A DNA stretch of 22,814 nt from Coptodactyla brooksi (Eukaryota; Arthropoda; Insecta; Coleoptera; Scarabaeidae). A program made the translations under genes and the position numbers. Below the pieces are notes generated by a model. It saw nothing but the letters and a program-made list of their open reading frames with translations, ran no database searches and was not told the origin of the DNA. The stretch spans positions 1-22,814 of the forward strand of contig JAWQRM010000424.1 in the NCBI GenBank assembly GCA_033557675.1, in the 5' to 3' direction. Below are positions 1 to 8,799 of this stretch, piece after piece; positions within the stretch are counted from its first letter, which is position 1, and the number at the start of each line of letters is the position of its first letter.

Positions 1-771
1 GCACAATTCCACACCCCAAACAGGTGCAAAAATGTGTGAAAATTCCAAATCTGACCGTACGGTCGAAGAGCGAATTTCCGACATTCCAAAAATTCAGCAA
101 TTTTAGAAAAATTGTAACACGAAGAGGAGAAGTACTTTTTTGTAGACATTTTTAGAAGTCGAATTTAGATTTTTTTATTGAGATGTAACAAATGTTACAA
201 ATTAAGGTGTTCTTATATTATTTGTTATTTCTACGGCCCTTCTCTCTCTTTCTGCCAAAATGTATGTAGAACTCTTTCCGAAACCATTAAACTAATTCAA
301 CTATATTTTAAATATAGGTCTTATTCTATCTTATTCCTATATCTATTCATAGGTCTCAATATCTTTACTTCGGTTTAATGCATGCTTAAAGAGCTTTATT
401 TTTTTTTGATAATGCTAATAAGTCATCGATTATTAGTTAATTTTATAACGGTTTAAATCTTTATATATTTGAATTAGTTTCACGACACAACCATTCCAAC
501 ATCTGTATAATTACAGAACAAATTGATTTCATTAAAATATAACAGCTAAATCAAAGCGAGCTTAGTAAAAATAGCTAGAAAGTGTACTTTTTATAGTAAT
601 AGTGAATATAAAGATTATAATTTGGATTTATAAATTTAAACCGCTGGTACGATAGTTATAACTTATTAATTTTTCTTTATTATTTTATTTTCTACGTGAG
701 CATAATTTTTGTACATAATTGCAGTAAATTTTATTTAGTCCTTACTGATACTTTCTGTGGGGTTTTCATTA
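1..771. other. AT-rich DNA without a recognisable gene
   Basis: No coding similarity was recognised on either strand. The only distinct structure is a perfect 12-bp palindrome, GACCGTACGGTC, at 53-64. The short open frame at 178-378 is low-complexity and looks like chance. Confidence 0.6.
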
Positions 772-957
772 TATTGGGTTGTTCGGAAAGCAATTTTGTT
801 TCTTTAGCAGCAGATGCGTTAGTTGTATTTTAACCAGCCTGCTCCATTCTAAGCCGTATATGCATTATATATTCTGACAGCTGACTTTACAAAGTTGATG
901 TGTGAAAATATTTTGTTCAGTTCTGTCCAACTGTTTTCTTTTTGTGCCTTATGAAAC

Positions 958-1040
958 ATGGAGAATCAAAAACAGCGCTTTCCGCATATTTGGATTTTAT
1001 ATTACAAAAAAGGTAGAAATGCCAGTCAAGCAAGAAAAAT
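958..1040 (+). pseudogene. Mariner transposase, N-terminal piece
   Basis: An ATG at 958 opens a frame beginning MENQKQRF, the start typical of irritans/cecropia-like mariner transposases, and it continues through a Lys-rich stretch of the DNA-binding region. A frame break lies near 1017, where AAAAAAGG is followed by TAG in frame. The homologous start in the second copy is at 17103 on the minus strand. The reading is cut at about 1041 by the nested insertion and resumes at 2763 with CDVYGED. Confidence 0.8.
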
Positions 1041-1213
1041 ATTACACTGATCGACAAGGTTTTGGTTACGCGGATTCTGCATGCTAATCATTACTTTACT
1101 ACATACCTTCGTTACGAAACACATTAAAACACACAAAATTATTTTGTTTCACCCACATATTTGTTGTGACAGCCACTTATGATTTTACCGTATTTTCCGC
1201 GAATACGTTAATC

Positions 1214-1448
1214 GACAAAAGTGAACTTTTGTTTTGTCACATGAACGTTTTTGGTATTTTTTACTTTGGCACTTTACTTACAATTAAACTTGAAAATATG
1301 TTTTTAAAACTAAAATTTATGATTTTCTGGAGTATTTGACCTGAGGCTGGTCTCTTGCAAGTGTCCAATAAAAATCTGCCAACACACGCGATACTCGAAT
1401 TGCCCTGGTATCGTTTTTCTATCGTGGAAATATCCTGTTGCAGATGAA
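1214..1448 (-). repeat. Left inverted arm of the nested insertion
   Basis: Read on the minus strand, this arm matches 2440-2750: the last part of the broken gene at 1443-2568, including the conserved QDIST.EKRYQGN segment, then the stop and 3' flank out to the ACAAAAGTGAAC end. It lacks roughly 80-90 bp of 3' flank present in the right arm (join near 1261). The two arms have diverged, so this is an old inverted duplication and not an assembly mirror. The join to the forward-strand gene fragment lies at about 1440-1450. Confidence 0.75.
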
Positions 1449-2568
1449 ATTCATGATCCAACCTATGTACCCGATAGTAAGGAACGTCATTTACTAACCC
1501 AAGCTGATCTTAACGATCTGGTTCGCGACTTAAAATTGTCAAAAGAGCAGTCTAGATCTCATTAGGATCTAGATCTTATCTCTAGGATCTAGAAACGTAT
1601 CATCCAGATAGGTTTTCGTAGCCGTGATGAAGTACTAAAAAAATATTTTTCACAAGAAGAAAATTTAGTTTATTGCAATGATATTACTTTGGTCATAAAC
1701 TTGCTAGATATTGAATTTGAACCACACGATTGGCGTTTCTTTATTGACTCATCAAAAACCAGTTTAAAAGCTGTACTGTTGCATAATCGAAATAGATTTC
1801 CCTCTGTTCGAGTAGCAGATGCTTCCGGTATGAAAGAAACTTACGAAAATGTAAAATTGCTACTAGAAAAAATCCATTATAGAACATTTTCGTTTAAACT
1901 ATGTGGTGACTTAAGGTTTTACAAAGTATTGTTGCTTTTTATGTGAGTGTGGCAGCAGAGATCGAAACAATCACTACCGCAAGAAAGACTAGCCAAACTG
2001 CGAGTACCTCACTCCTGGGAAAAAAATTTTTTACACCCTCCTCTTGTCGAGCCCACCAGAGTACCTTTACCACCTGTACATATAAAACTAGGTTTGATGA
2101 AAAATGTCAAGGGCATGGATCGCAATCGTTCAGGTTTTATGCACTTGAAAGAAAAGTTTCCTAAAGTTAGTGACGGGGAAATAAAGGAAGGAATTTTCGT
2201 TGGACCTCAGATCAGGGAATTGTTCAAAAATAACATATTAATTATTATAAAGTTTTAAAAATGTCGCGCAACATCTTTTGGGAAACCACAAAGCAAGTAA
2301 CTACAAAGATCTGATGGAGGGACTACTTTCGACGTATCAAGCATTGGGTTGTAATATGTCACTCAAAATACACTTTCTACACTCCCACCTCGACTTCTTT
2401 TCCGAGAACCTAGGAGCTGTTAGCGACGAACATGGGGAAAAGTTCCATCAGGATATTTCCACGATGGAAAAACGATACCAGGGCAATTGGAATCCTCGTA
2501 TGTTGGCAGATTTTTGTTGGATGCTTACAAGAGACCAGCCTCAAGTCAAATACTCTAGAAAATTATAA
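1443..2568 (+). pseudogene. Broken gene of a widespread, unnamed repeat-associated family
   Basis: The frame can be followed through DPTYVPDSKERHLLTQADLN (from about 1451), SRDEVLKKYF (about 1620), FIDSSKTSLKAVLLHN (about 1740), PPVHIKLGLMKN (about 2073), FLHSHLDFFSENLGAVSDEH (about 2370) and FHQDISTMEKRYQGNWNP, ending at a stop at 2566-2568. From memory, this pattern matches an uncharacterised protein found in many copies in beetle, hemipteran and cnidarian genomes, which I take to be transposon-borne. Its biochemical role is unknown to me. Damage: a degenerate GGATCTAGATC-type stretch at about 1552-1595, an in-frame TGA at 1944-1946 after a deletion that loses the central part, a stop at 2256-2258, and a frameshift before 2278. 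The N-terminal part is absent and replaced by the inverted arm. Confidence 0.78.
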
Positions 2569-2750
2569 CTTTTAAAAAACATATTTCCAAGTTCAGTTGT
2601 AAGCAAAGTCTCAGTATTTTTAATGAAATATAAAGTTCCTGTCACAAAAAAATATGAGTGCCAAATTCTTTCTGCCCTGTTTTCCACCTTAAGGAGTCAA
2701 AATAAAAATGCCAAAAAAGTTCATGTGACAAAATAAAAGTTCACTTTTGT
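2440..2750 (+). repeat. Right inverted arm of the nested insertion
   Basis: This is the partner of 1214-1448. It holds the C-terminal codons of the broken gene (FHQDIST... to the stop at 2566-2568) and about 180 bp of 3' flank, ending in GTTCACTTTTGT at 2750. It is the more complete arm; the left arm is missing an internal block of its 3' flank. Confidence 0.75.
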
Positions 2751-2762
2751 TAATCAGTGATA

Positions 2763-3235
2763 TGTGACGTATATGGAGAAGATCTATTGACAGAATGCCA
2801 GTGCCAAAACTGGTTAAATTGAATTAATTTTTTTTTAATTTTCAAAATTTTTAAAATTTAATTTCTGAAGAGTACTGTCATCAACTGGACAAATTGCAGG
2901 ATTCACTCAAACAGAAAAAGGCAGAATTGATCAATGGAAAAAAACAGATCAATAGAAATTGATCAATAGAAAATCCAGCTTGGTAACACCAAAAGCTTGG
3001 ATGGAAAGTGCTACCAGATCTGGCATCTTCCGATTATTACTTGTTTTATTCTCCACAAAATTTTTTAGATGGCAAAGCCTTTACTTCTGTCAACAATTTT
3101 TTCAGGTTGTCAAACATGACCTGGATCAGCTTTTTGCCAACAGGGATCAGAAAGTTTTATGATTGTGGAATCATGCTGCTGCGAGAAAGATGGCAAAACG
3201 TGTTGGACCAAAATGGTGAATATGTAATTATATAA
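2763..3235 (+). pseudogene. Mariner transposase, remaining pieces and C-terminus
   Basis: After the nested insertion the reading resumes with CDVYGEDLLTECQCQNW (DNA-binding region). It then crosses an AT-rich filler (about 2815-2870) where the whole first half of the catalytic domain, including the first and second catalytic aspartates, is missing. It continues with QQLDKLQDSLKQKKAEL, loses a further segment, and ends with LASSDYYLFYSPQNFLDGK and RERWQNVLDQNGEYV before the stop at 3233-3235. The D of SDYYLF is the third catalytic aspartate position. The filler and breakpoints match those in the second copy, so the deletions pre-date the spread of the family. Confidence 0.85.
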
Positions 3236-3315
3236 AATATTTATACTCTCTGAGAAAAGTGCTCTTCATTTTCACAAAAAAAAAAAAACGAAATTACTTT
3301 CCGAGCAACCCAATA

Positions 3316-4117
3316 ATATGAAATGACAAAATCAAATACATTATTCCAAAAGGTTAAAAAAGCCAATTAGGGAAACAGTTCTCTACAGTTTCTTTACTCT
3401 TTTTACAGTTCTTCGAAATACGAATCCTAGGTTTCCCCGTTTTCCCCACTGTCTGTTCTTTTTCGTCCTATTTATATATCTGTATAAAGAGATCTAGTAT
3501 TGTTACGTGGCTACTCTCTTTCAAATTCATCCACATATTCATCATTCCATTGTGCTTTATTTTATATTTGTCTCATATACAATTGACTTTATCCTCTTGC
3601 ATTTTTCTGTTTTTTTTTATTTTTGGCATCGTTCTGTTGTTTATTTCGTTCTTGTCATTTTAGAAAGCATTGTAAAAATATTGAGCGCGCAATCATTCAT
3701 TTCCTTTCATTTTCTTATAGCATTTTTTGTTCGCCTATTATTGAATTACATGCGCCCTACCTCAATTCCAGTGGCTGGAAAACGGTTATTAACGGAAATT
3801 AAAACAAGTCACCAAGTGTGCCGGTTTACTGGTATATTTTCTAATAACGCATATTACTCAAAATTTTAGTTTTTCATTCCTGCAAGACAATAATAATGGT
3901 GAAAACATTATTATTGTGTAGGGAATACCGATAACCCATACACACGTTCGGACTAACAGTTATGCCAAAACTAACTTTATTAATTAAACAATTTCGAATT
4001 CTATCCACCGAAGTTTATTTTAATATATAACTTTCCCTTATATCTTCAAAGTACGAGAAATGGAAAAATAACCGAATACGTGCTCTTTTTCATTACTATT
4101 GGAAACCATCCCCTGTT
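3316..4117. other. AT-rich DNA without a recognisable gene
   Basis: The 120-codon open frame at 3507-3869 is Phe/Tyr/His-rich, has no family resemblance and follows from base composition. One imperfect hairpin at 3876-3925 is listed separately. Confidence 0.55.
3876..3925. repeat. Hairpin with perfect 11-bp core
   Basis: CAATAATAATG at 3888-3898 pairs with CATTATTATTG at 3906-3916 around a 7-base loop. The stem continues outward imperfectly, with ATTCC on the left opposite GGAAT on the right. It is AT-rich and could be a microsatellite-like accident or a remnant of a short inverted-repeat element. Confidence 0.5.
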
Positions 4118-4510
4118 TGTAAGCTAAACCTGATTACATTTACGGGAGAGCCATCAGGACACGCGCGTAAACATTGTTTGCATCGGCAGATACCTTTGTG
4201 CGAGAGGGAGTTGGTTAATGGACCTCGAAGCCACTTACCACTGTTTGCAAGAGCACATGATGGCCGACCATGGCTTTGATCCTTCTTTATTTATGAAACA
4301 GAATGCGTTCACCACCGCCGATGACCGGGGACGAGGCCGCTAACATCAAAATCGATGGGGACGCGGCAAATTTAAAAACACCACTACGTGCCCTCTTATG
4401 ACCGATAAATAATTAAGTAGGTCCATTTAAGGGCCGTCGAACCGAGCTAATGCCAAGCGAGATTACGCTCCCAAATTCAGCATGATAGATATTCCGAGGG
4501 AGATTCGCGG
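4118..4510. promoter_or_regulatory. GC-richer island, candidate regulatory DNA or exon
   Basis: This stretch is clearly richer in G and C than the DNA on either side and has few homopolymer runs. It contains many CpG dinucleotides and an open frame (4218-4343). No transposon similarity was recognised. In insect genomes such islands in AT-rich deserts are often conserved enhancers or exons, but that is inference and no specific factor site is claimed. Confidence 0.35.
4218..4343 (+). CDS. Candidate 41-residue small open frame, unknown product
   Basis: An ATG at 4218 opens 41 codons ending at TAA 4341-4343. The peptide begins MDLEATYHCLQEHMM and ends with an Arg/Gly-rich tail. The composition looks ordinary for a protein, unlike the Phe/Ile/Asn/Lys-rich chance frames elsewhere in the window, and the same frame is open for about 31 more codons upstream, back to a TAA just before 4124. 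No signal peptide, membrane segment or known domain is seen, and I do not recognise it. It could be a real small protein, part of an exon, or a chance frame in GC-richer non-coding DNA. No good splice donor follows it. Confidence 0.2.
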   Translation: MDLEATYHCLQEHMMADHGFDPSLFMKQNAFTTADDRGRGR

Positions 4511-5046
4511 ATTTTAGAGAGTATGTGATATATGTAGCATTAAGGTAATTAATGTTTATAATCCTAATATACTATTAGAGATGATGAAGCGTATATGGTA
4601 CTCGTCCGAAAATATAATACACATTCACTATTTAAACTAAATAAAAGTTCTTTTATGAAACTTGCTGGCCTCATTAATTGAGTTATTTCTATAAATACTT
4701 TATATAAAATATTTTCCGACAACAGTCAATTCAAAATAATAGTACATCATATTTCTGAACAGAAAAAGTCTTGGTTATGGAAATGAAAAACAAGAGATAG
4801 CGGAAAGATCATAAACTAAAAATTTAATTATTAAATACAAAAAAGTGGAACCCAGAAACAACGAAAACATATTTACAAGAAATGTGTCGTTTGAAATTTT
4901 ACGTCAATTTTGTCAAAGGTTGCAACAGCCACCACTACAAAACTAACAAATACCTAGAGTAAACGCTTTCATCTAACCAACTTGGCGTTATCAGAAGTGA
5001 TGAAAGGCTTCCATGATCCTTTCACCAGACTTTCGCCTCTCTTTAC
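4511..5046. other. AT-rich DNA without a recognisable gene
   Basis: Nothing was recognised on either strand except the sequence leading into the hammerhead-like motif at 5047. Confidence 0.5.
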
Positions 5047-5089
5047 CTCGGGTGATGCTAACTTAGTTAGCGAAACGTACGACGAGCAG
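5047..5089 (+). ncRNA. Hammerhead-ribozyme-like motif, degenerate
   Basis: The layout is: CTC, a GTGATG core, a perfect 6-bp stem GCTAAC/GTTAGC with a TTA loop, then CGAAAC, a short ACG/CG element, and CGAGCAG. A type I hammerhead has CUGAUGA, stem II, GAAA, a short stem III, a UH cleavage site and stem I. Here GAAA and stem II are intact, but the CUGAUGA box is damaged, and A faces A where the 15.1-16.1 pair should be. The GAG after the putative cleavage point can pair with the CTC at the start. A sister copy lies at 10361-10406 on the other strand. Minimal type I hammerheads are known in Penelope-like retroelements. This copy is probably inactive. Confidence 0.5.
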
Positions 5090-5455
5090 GTATCTTATAC
5101 TTTTGGTGTAATGCTGACAATTATTTAATTTTATTACCAGTTACCGGTTTCAAGCCCTCAACCTTAACTGCTCATTAACTCCAAGATGAATGAATGAAAC
5201 ATAATAATATTGACATATTGTTTTCAATTATTATCTCTATTAATTGTTCTATTATATATTAATGAGGCATTGGTTGTCCCTCTTCCTATCCTAAATCAGC
5301 ATTGTGCATCGTCCAGCTTTTCCTTTATTGTGTTTTTCAGTTTTTCAGTTGGACGACAGATTAATAAAGAACATAACTAAAAATCAAGAGAATTTAAAAG
5401 TAATGTAGTAATAAGAGAAGAAGGAACATTAAGCTCATATCTATTTGTAACTGTA

Positions 5456-6394
5456 ATGAATGGTATTATAAAAAACCGTAATGTCCGAATAAGAATTACG
5501 GCAAGGGGTTAAGTAAGTAAGAAGAAATCGAACTAATGTTCGCGAATGACCTAGTGCTACTAGCAAATAAACCACCTGGTTCACAACACAATATTTCAGT
5601 ATGGTCAGAAAAAATGAAGATATGTAAATGAAGAAAAATAAAACCGGAACAATGATAATATTGTTTCGTGGTCGATCTTTTTAGTTCGTTGATGGTAGAA
5701 TAAAAAGTCGAAGGTGGATTTAGAGCGAATCTTTATTCCTCCTTTTAATTGACAACTACACTAAGTGTTTTTGTTGTTACCCGCGCAACCGGTGCAACCC
5801 TCTGCCTACTTACATTAAAACATACCAAAATAACTAAACAAATACAAATATCAATTAAATATCTATAAATTGTGTAACAATATCAAAAAACATACATGAC
5901 GTAAACTATAAACAAAATAATAGAATACCAAGCAGTTCGAATAACCTACAGATAATATAAAGGAAAGATAATTACAGAAGATGAAAAAATAGAAGTTAGT
6001 AAAGGAAAGCGGAAAAAGAACACAAAATAGCACTACGCACTAAATAAAAAGAGAAGGCAACAAAAATAAAAATGCACATTACTTTATTCATAACAACAAT
6101 AACCTATGGCTCAGAAATCGGGATACCTAATAAACAACAAAGAAAGAGAATAGATGCTAATGAAATGAATATACTAAGAAGAGTAGTAACTCTAAAACTA
6201 ACAGATGAAGTAAGAAACGAAGAAAAGAGAAGACTGACTACAATGGAAAGTGGTAAGGACAAGGAAGAAAACAAGGAGCAAGAGGAATACCCAGAATCAA
6301 ATGGAATGAGGAAATACCAGAAAACCTAAAGCAAATTGGAACGGAATTGACAGAAGTAGATGCTCCAGCACAAAACAGAGAGAGATGGCACTAG
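5456..6394 (+). pseudogene. Non-LTR retrotransposon reverse transcriptase, C-terminal half, decayed
   Basis: The catalytic box reads FANDLVLLAN at 5539-5568, where an active enzyme has (F/Y)ADDLVLLAN. The first catalytic aspartate codon is now AAT (5545-5547). It is followed by WSEKMK and KNKTGTM (template-grip region), then, after a short insert, ITEDEKIE (about 5970). ITYGSEI.....QQRKRIDANEMNILRRVV at 6096-6200 and DEVRNEEKRRLT are the thumb/connection region of RTE/Jockey-type insect elements, and QNRERWH ends at a stop at 6392-6394. There are multiple frameshifts and stops. The 5' part of the element is missing, as is usual for truncated non-LTR insertions. There is no clear poly-A tail. 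Confidence 0.82.
5662..5914. mobile_element. Insert inside the reverse transcriptase relic, possibly a solo LTR
   Basis: Reverse transcriptase similarity stops after KNKTGTM at about 5661 and resumes at about 5914. The roughly 250 bp between begin TG and end CA, contain an AATAAA-type signal near 5700 and have no coding resemblance. AATAT before and AATAA after would be a 4-of-5 target duplication. TG...CA ends are common by chance, so the solo-LTR reading is only a suggestion; that this is an insertion is better supported. Confidence 0.35.
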
Positions 6395-6429
6395 AAAATT
6401 AAAGAAGATAAAAAATATACTAGCAAGTC

Positions 6430-6924
6430 GATACTAGCAACGAGTATCGACTAAGTTAATTCCAAGATCTTTCACTTAATCTTATATTGCACTAAATTTA
6501 ACTCTGAGGTAAGACTTGTTTGCCCGTAAATAAATGTGACAAATCATATTTTAACGAATTCCTGTAGGTTTCTGGAATTCCCGAAGCATGAAAGCTGCAT
6601 ATTTCTGTAGCGGTTCAATCGCTGTTATTCGAGGTTTTCACTTCGGATGCAACGAAAAATCAGGTTTTGCTATTCATCACAGTATTTCAAAAATATTAAA
6701 TATTACAACAAAAGTTAAGACGAAGTAATAATAAAGACAGGAAGCTACCAGTCTTTAAAGAGTTAGAAATTCGCAACCAGAACATATAGTCGAACATATA
6801 GTAGATCCCTGGACGAAAGAAGAAGAAGAAGAAGAAGGTGATGAAATGGAATGGATCAGAAAAATAACAGAAACAGCAAGAATTATAGAAGAATGTTTAG
6901 TTGTTTTTTCCTTACTTCGTCTTA
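6430..6924. other. No recognisable gene; short tandem repeats
   Basis: The stretch holds a 12-bp tandem pair (GAACATATAGT at 6780-6790 and again at 6792-6802) and a GAA/AAG microsatellite at about 6815-6838. The latter creates a chance Glu-rich frame on plus and a Ser-rich one on minus. Confidence 0.55.
6815..6838. repeat. AAG/GAA microsatellite
   Basis: About seven consecutive AAG units, beginning GAAAGAAG. A simple-sequence repeat with no inferred function. Confidence 0.85.
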
Positions 6925-7455
6925 ATCGTAGTGGGCTCGATATGCTTTGCCTGCTTGACAAGCACTTGGTTTCTATTCTGAGTCGACATGTTTCAGCGTT
7001 TGCGTTATTTTCTGGTATTGAGTGGTATCATTGTGTCTTATATATGGTGGGTTATTATTTTATTGCATGAGCCTTTTGGGTTGGAATATAGGATGGGACT
7101 GTTGTTGACCTGGATGTTAATTGCCGAGTTTTTAAAATGTTTCAATGAATATTTCGAGGTTCCCGAAAATATTCATTTTATTGCGTCTCCTTAGGACTTT
7201 TATGACCTGAAAATTTTGCTCTATACTTCCTGGTAGGTAGGAATGTTTGTATGTATGGTCTGCGTAACTTAAAGTCAAGTTTGTTATTTTTATAAGGTTT
7301 TATTTGTTGAATTTTCTATCTGCTTGTTCAATATATTTCATCAAATTTACTACATTTGATTTATATATTGCAGATTGCTCCATTGTTTTGTATCTTGAAC
7401 ATTTTCGTTGTGCGGTGGATGTAAGGGCCAGTATACGTGAAAGTGGTCCGTTGTA
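6925..7455 (-). repeat. Unnamed dispersed repeat, copy A
   Basis: The plus strand around 7045-7095 (TTATTATTTTATTGCATGAG followed by TTTTGGGTTGGAATATAGGATGG) is repeated with divergence at 13101-13145 and, inverted, at 15650-15700. Similarity extends on both sides, from the ACATGTTTCAGCGTTTGCG block (about 6987) to the CTTAGGACTTTTATGACCTG block (about 7191), so each copy spans some 300 bp or more. This copy is the longest. The coding strand is minus; see the relic at 7060-7455. Confidence 0.65.
7060..7455 (-). pseudogene. Coding relic of an unidentified mobile gene, C-terminal part
   Basis: On the minus strand, one frame runs about 132 codons from 7455 to a stop at 7060-7062 with only three internal stops. 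Recognisable strings are ALTSTAQRKCSRYKTMEQSA, LTLSYADHTYKHSYLPGSIE, VLRRRNKMNIFGNLEIFIET and the ending HPIFQPKRLMQ-stop. Copies B and C keep the same ending (FQSIKLLQ-stop and HPIFQPIKLLQ-stop), and copy B also keeps ENLEIFSETLKN. The shared stop and amino-acid-level conservation argue for a former gene. I cannot assign a family; the 3' end of a retroelement is plausible. It is certainly inactive here. Confidence 0.5.
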
Positions 7456-8580
7456 TTTCATATTTGATCACTGCATTGTCTTTTGTTTCTATATTTCTCT
7501 GTTTGTTCTTTATGTTTTCGTGTAATTTTGTTATTAATGTTGTTGTATAACCGTTTTCACAGCTATTTGTGATATAATGTTTGTGAATCCAATTTGTGGA
7601 GTAAGCTTCTAAATGTTGCTTCTTTGTGTTGTTTGAGATGTACCGAAGTATAATGAATTATATTATCTAGCTGTGTCGGTTTTTAGTATATCTTATATGT
7701 TACTTCGTTTCCTTGTTTAGTGATGTTAAGATCCAAATAATTTGTAGTGTTGTTTTGCTCTGATATGTGCCCTATTTATGTATGTTATTTTTTGAAAATA
7801 AAATTGTTCTATATAATTTTTATTAATTTTAGTAAATGTAGCCTATACTGCCTACATAATTCACATGCTACAGATCGCTTGGAGAATAATATGCAATGTG
7901 TTTTCCCGCGATATTAATTATACATGGTGTTCCAAGAGAATCTGTTAAACTTTGTGGGTAGTTCTTTGGGTAATTTTGCGGAATATGTTGTATCAATCTT
8001 TATCCCATTCGAAACAGCACATCGCCTACTGAAAATTCAAAGTGTTTCATAAATAACATATACTGTATTAAACCAAAGATAATAATAATCTGTATACCTG
8101 GGTAAACAACTGTTATCTTCTGCACTTAAAACCATTTATTTATTATACATCTATGTATTCATTTTCTCCAGAATATGCTGATGTTAATTTTATTTACATT
8201 AACTGCAACATATTCTTCTTCCTATTCTTCTTATCAACTTATTTCACATTAATTATGGAATAGTTTGATGTTTTGTCCAATAAGTTGTGATTGTTTCAAA
8301 TCAGATATAATTTGATACACTTTTTATACTTAAATAACCTGTACTGTAACAGATTCCTGTATATCATACGTAACCTTTTAAATTTATATATGCAAAAAGC
8401 CTCGGTTTCAATTTACGTTATTTAGAGCGTACGAAATACCAAACTAATATATTTGAAAAAATGATATACATTTCGCATTGGCTGCTGCCCAAAAATATGG
8501 TATACATTTACAATTTAAATTAAACAAAACTATTTTATTTGTGAACTTTACAACTCAGTTAATAATGCAAGTAACTTAAA
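7456..8580. other. AT-rich DNA without a recognisable gene
   Basis: Short T-rich open frames near 7304-7525 are antisense shadow of the copy A relic or chance. TATACATGGTGTTCC at about 7919-7933 resembles the RTACAGGGTGTYCC-type end seen on several insect repeats, but no partner end was found. Confidence 0.5.
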
Positions 8581-8799
8581 TTAAGCGTAAAGCAGTTTGT
8601 AGTCGTCCTTCACGATGAAGTTTTGAAGTTTTGAAGAATTTCTTCCCTCCGCCAACGTATCAAATTCTGAACTTGTCAGCAATGCTAGAAAAATGTTATC
8701 AAAATGCTTTCGATGCACTGTAATCGTTTTGAATGCATTCGAACAGTTCGAATCGATTGTATTCTGCTTCACTGAATACAATGACACTCTATAGATGGC

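Larger units (their letters stand above)
1045..2759 (+). mobile_element. Nested insertion inside the mariner, with inverted ends
   Basis: Mariner sequence stops at about 1041 and restarts at about 2761, as shown by the undisrupted copy at 16453-17214. The outermost bases of the insert form a short imperfect inverted repeat: CACTGATCGACAA on the left (1045-1057) against CACTGATTAACAA on the right read on the minus strand (11 of 13). A better inverted repeat starts inside it: ACAAAAGTGAAC at 1214, mirrored at 2739-2750. TAATC flanks this inner pair (1209-1213 before it, 2751-2755 after it). The true boundary could be either pair, so 1045-1213 may be a separate insertion or left-end sequence. 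I do not recognise the superfamily. Confidence 0.65.
774..3313 (+). mobile_element. Internally deleted mariner element, split by a nested insertion
   Basis: The left end starts TTGGGTTGTTCGGAAAG and the right end, read on the other strand, starts TTGGGTTGCTCGGAAAG. Over 28 bp the two ends agree at about 25 positions. Both are flanked by TA (772-773 and 3314-3315), the target duplication expected of Tc1/mariner. Inside are recognisable pieces of a mariner transposase of the irritans/cecropia type. The element is interrupted at about 1041 and resumes at about 2761. The same end sequence and the same internal deletions occur in the element at 16453-17214, so this is one non-autonomous family. 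It cannot encode an active transposase. Confidence 0.88.

Noticed and set aside
3507..3869. 120-codon open frame on plus
   Set aside because: Phe/Ile/His/Tyr-rich composition follows from T-rich DNA; no motif, no neighbour, no start context.
6755..6961. Ser-rich minus-strand frame
   Set aside because: It is produced by the AAG/GAA microsatellite.
7919..7933. TATACATGGTGTTCC as a transposon terminus
   Set aside because: It resembles ends seen on insect repeats, but no inverted or direct partner was found nearby.
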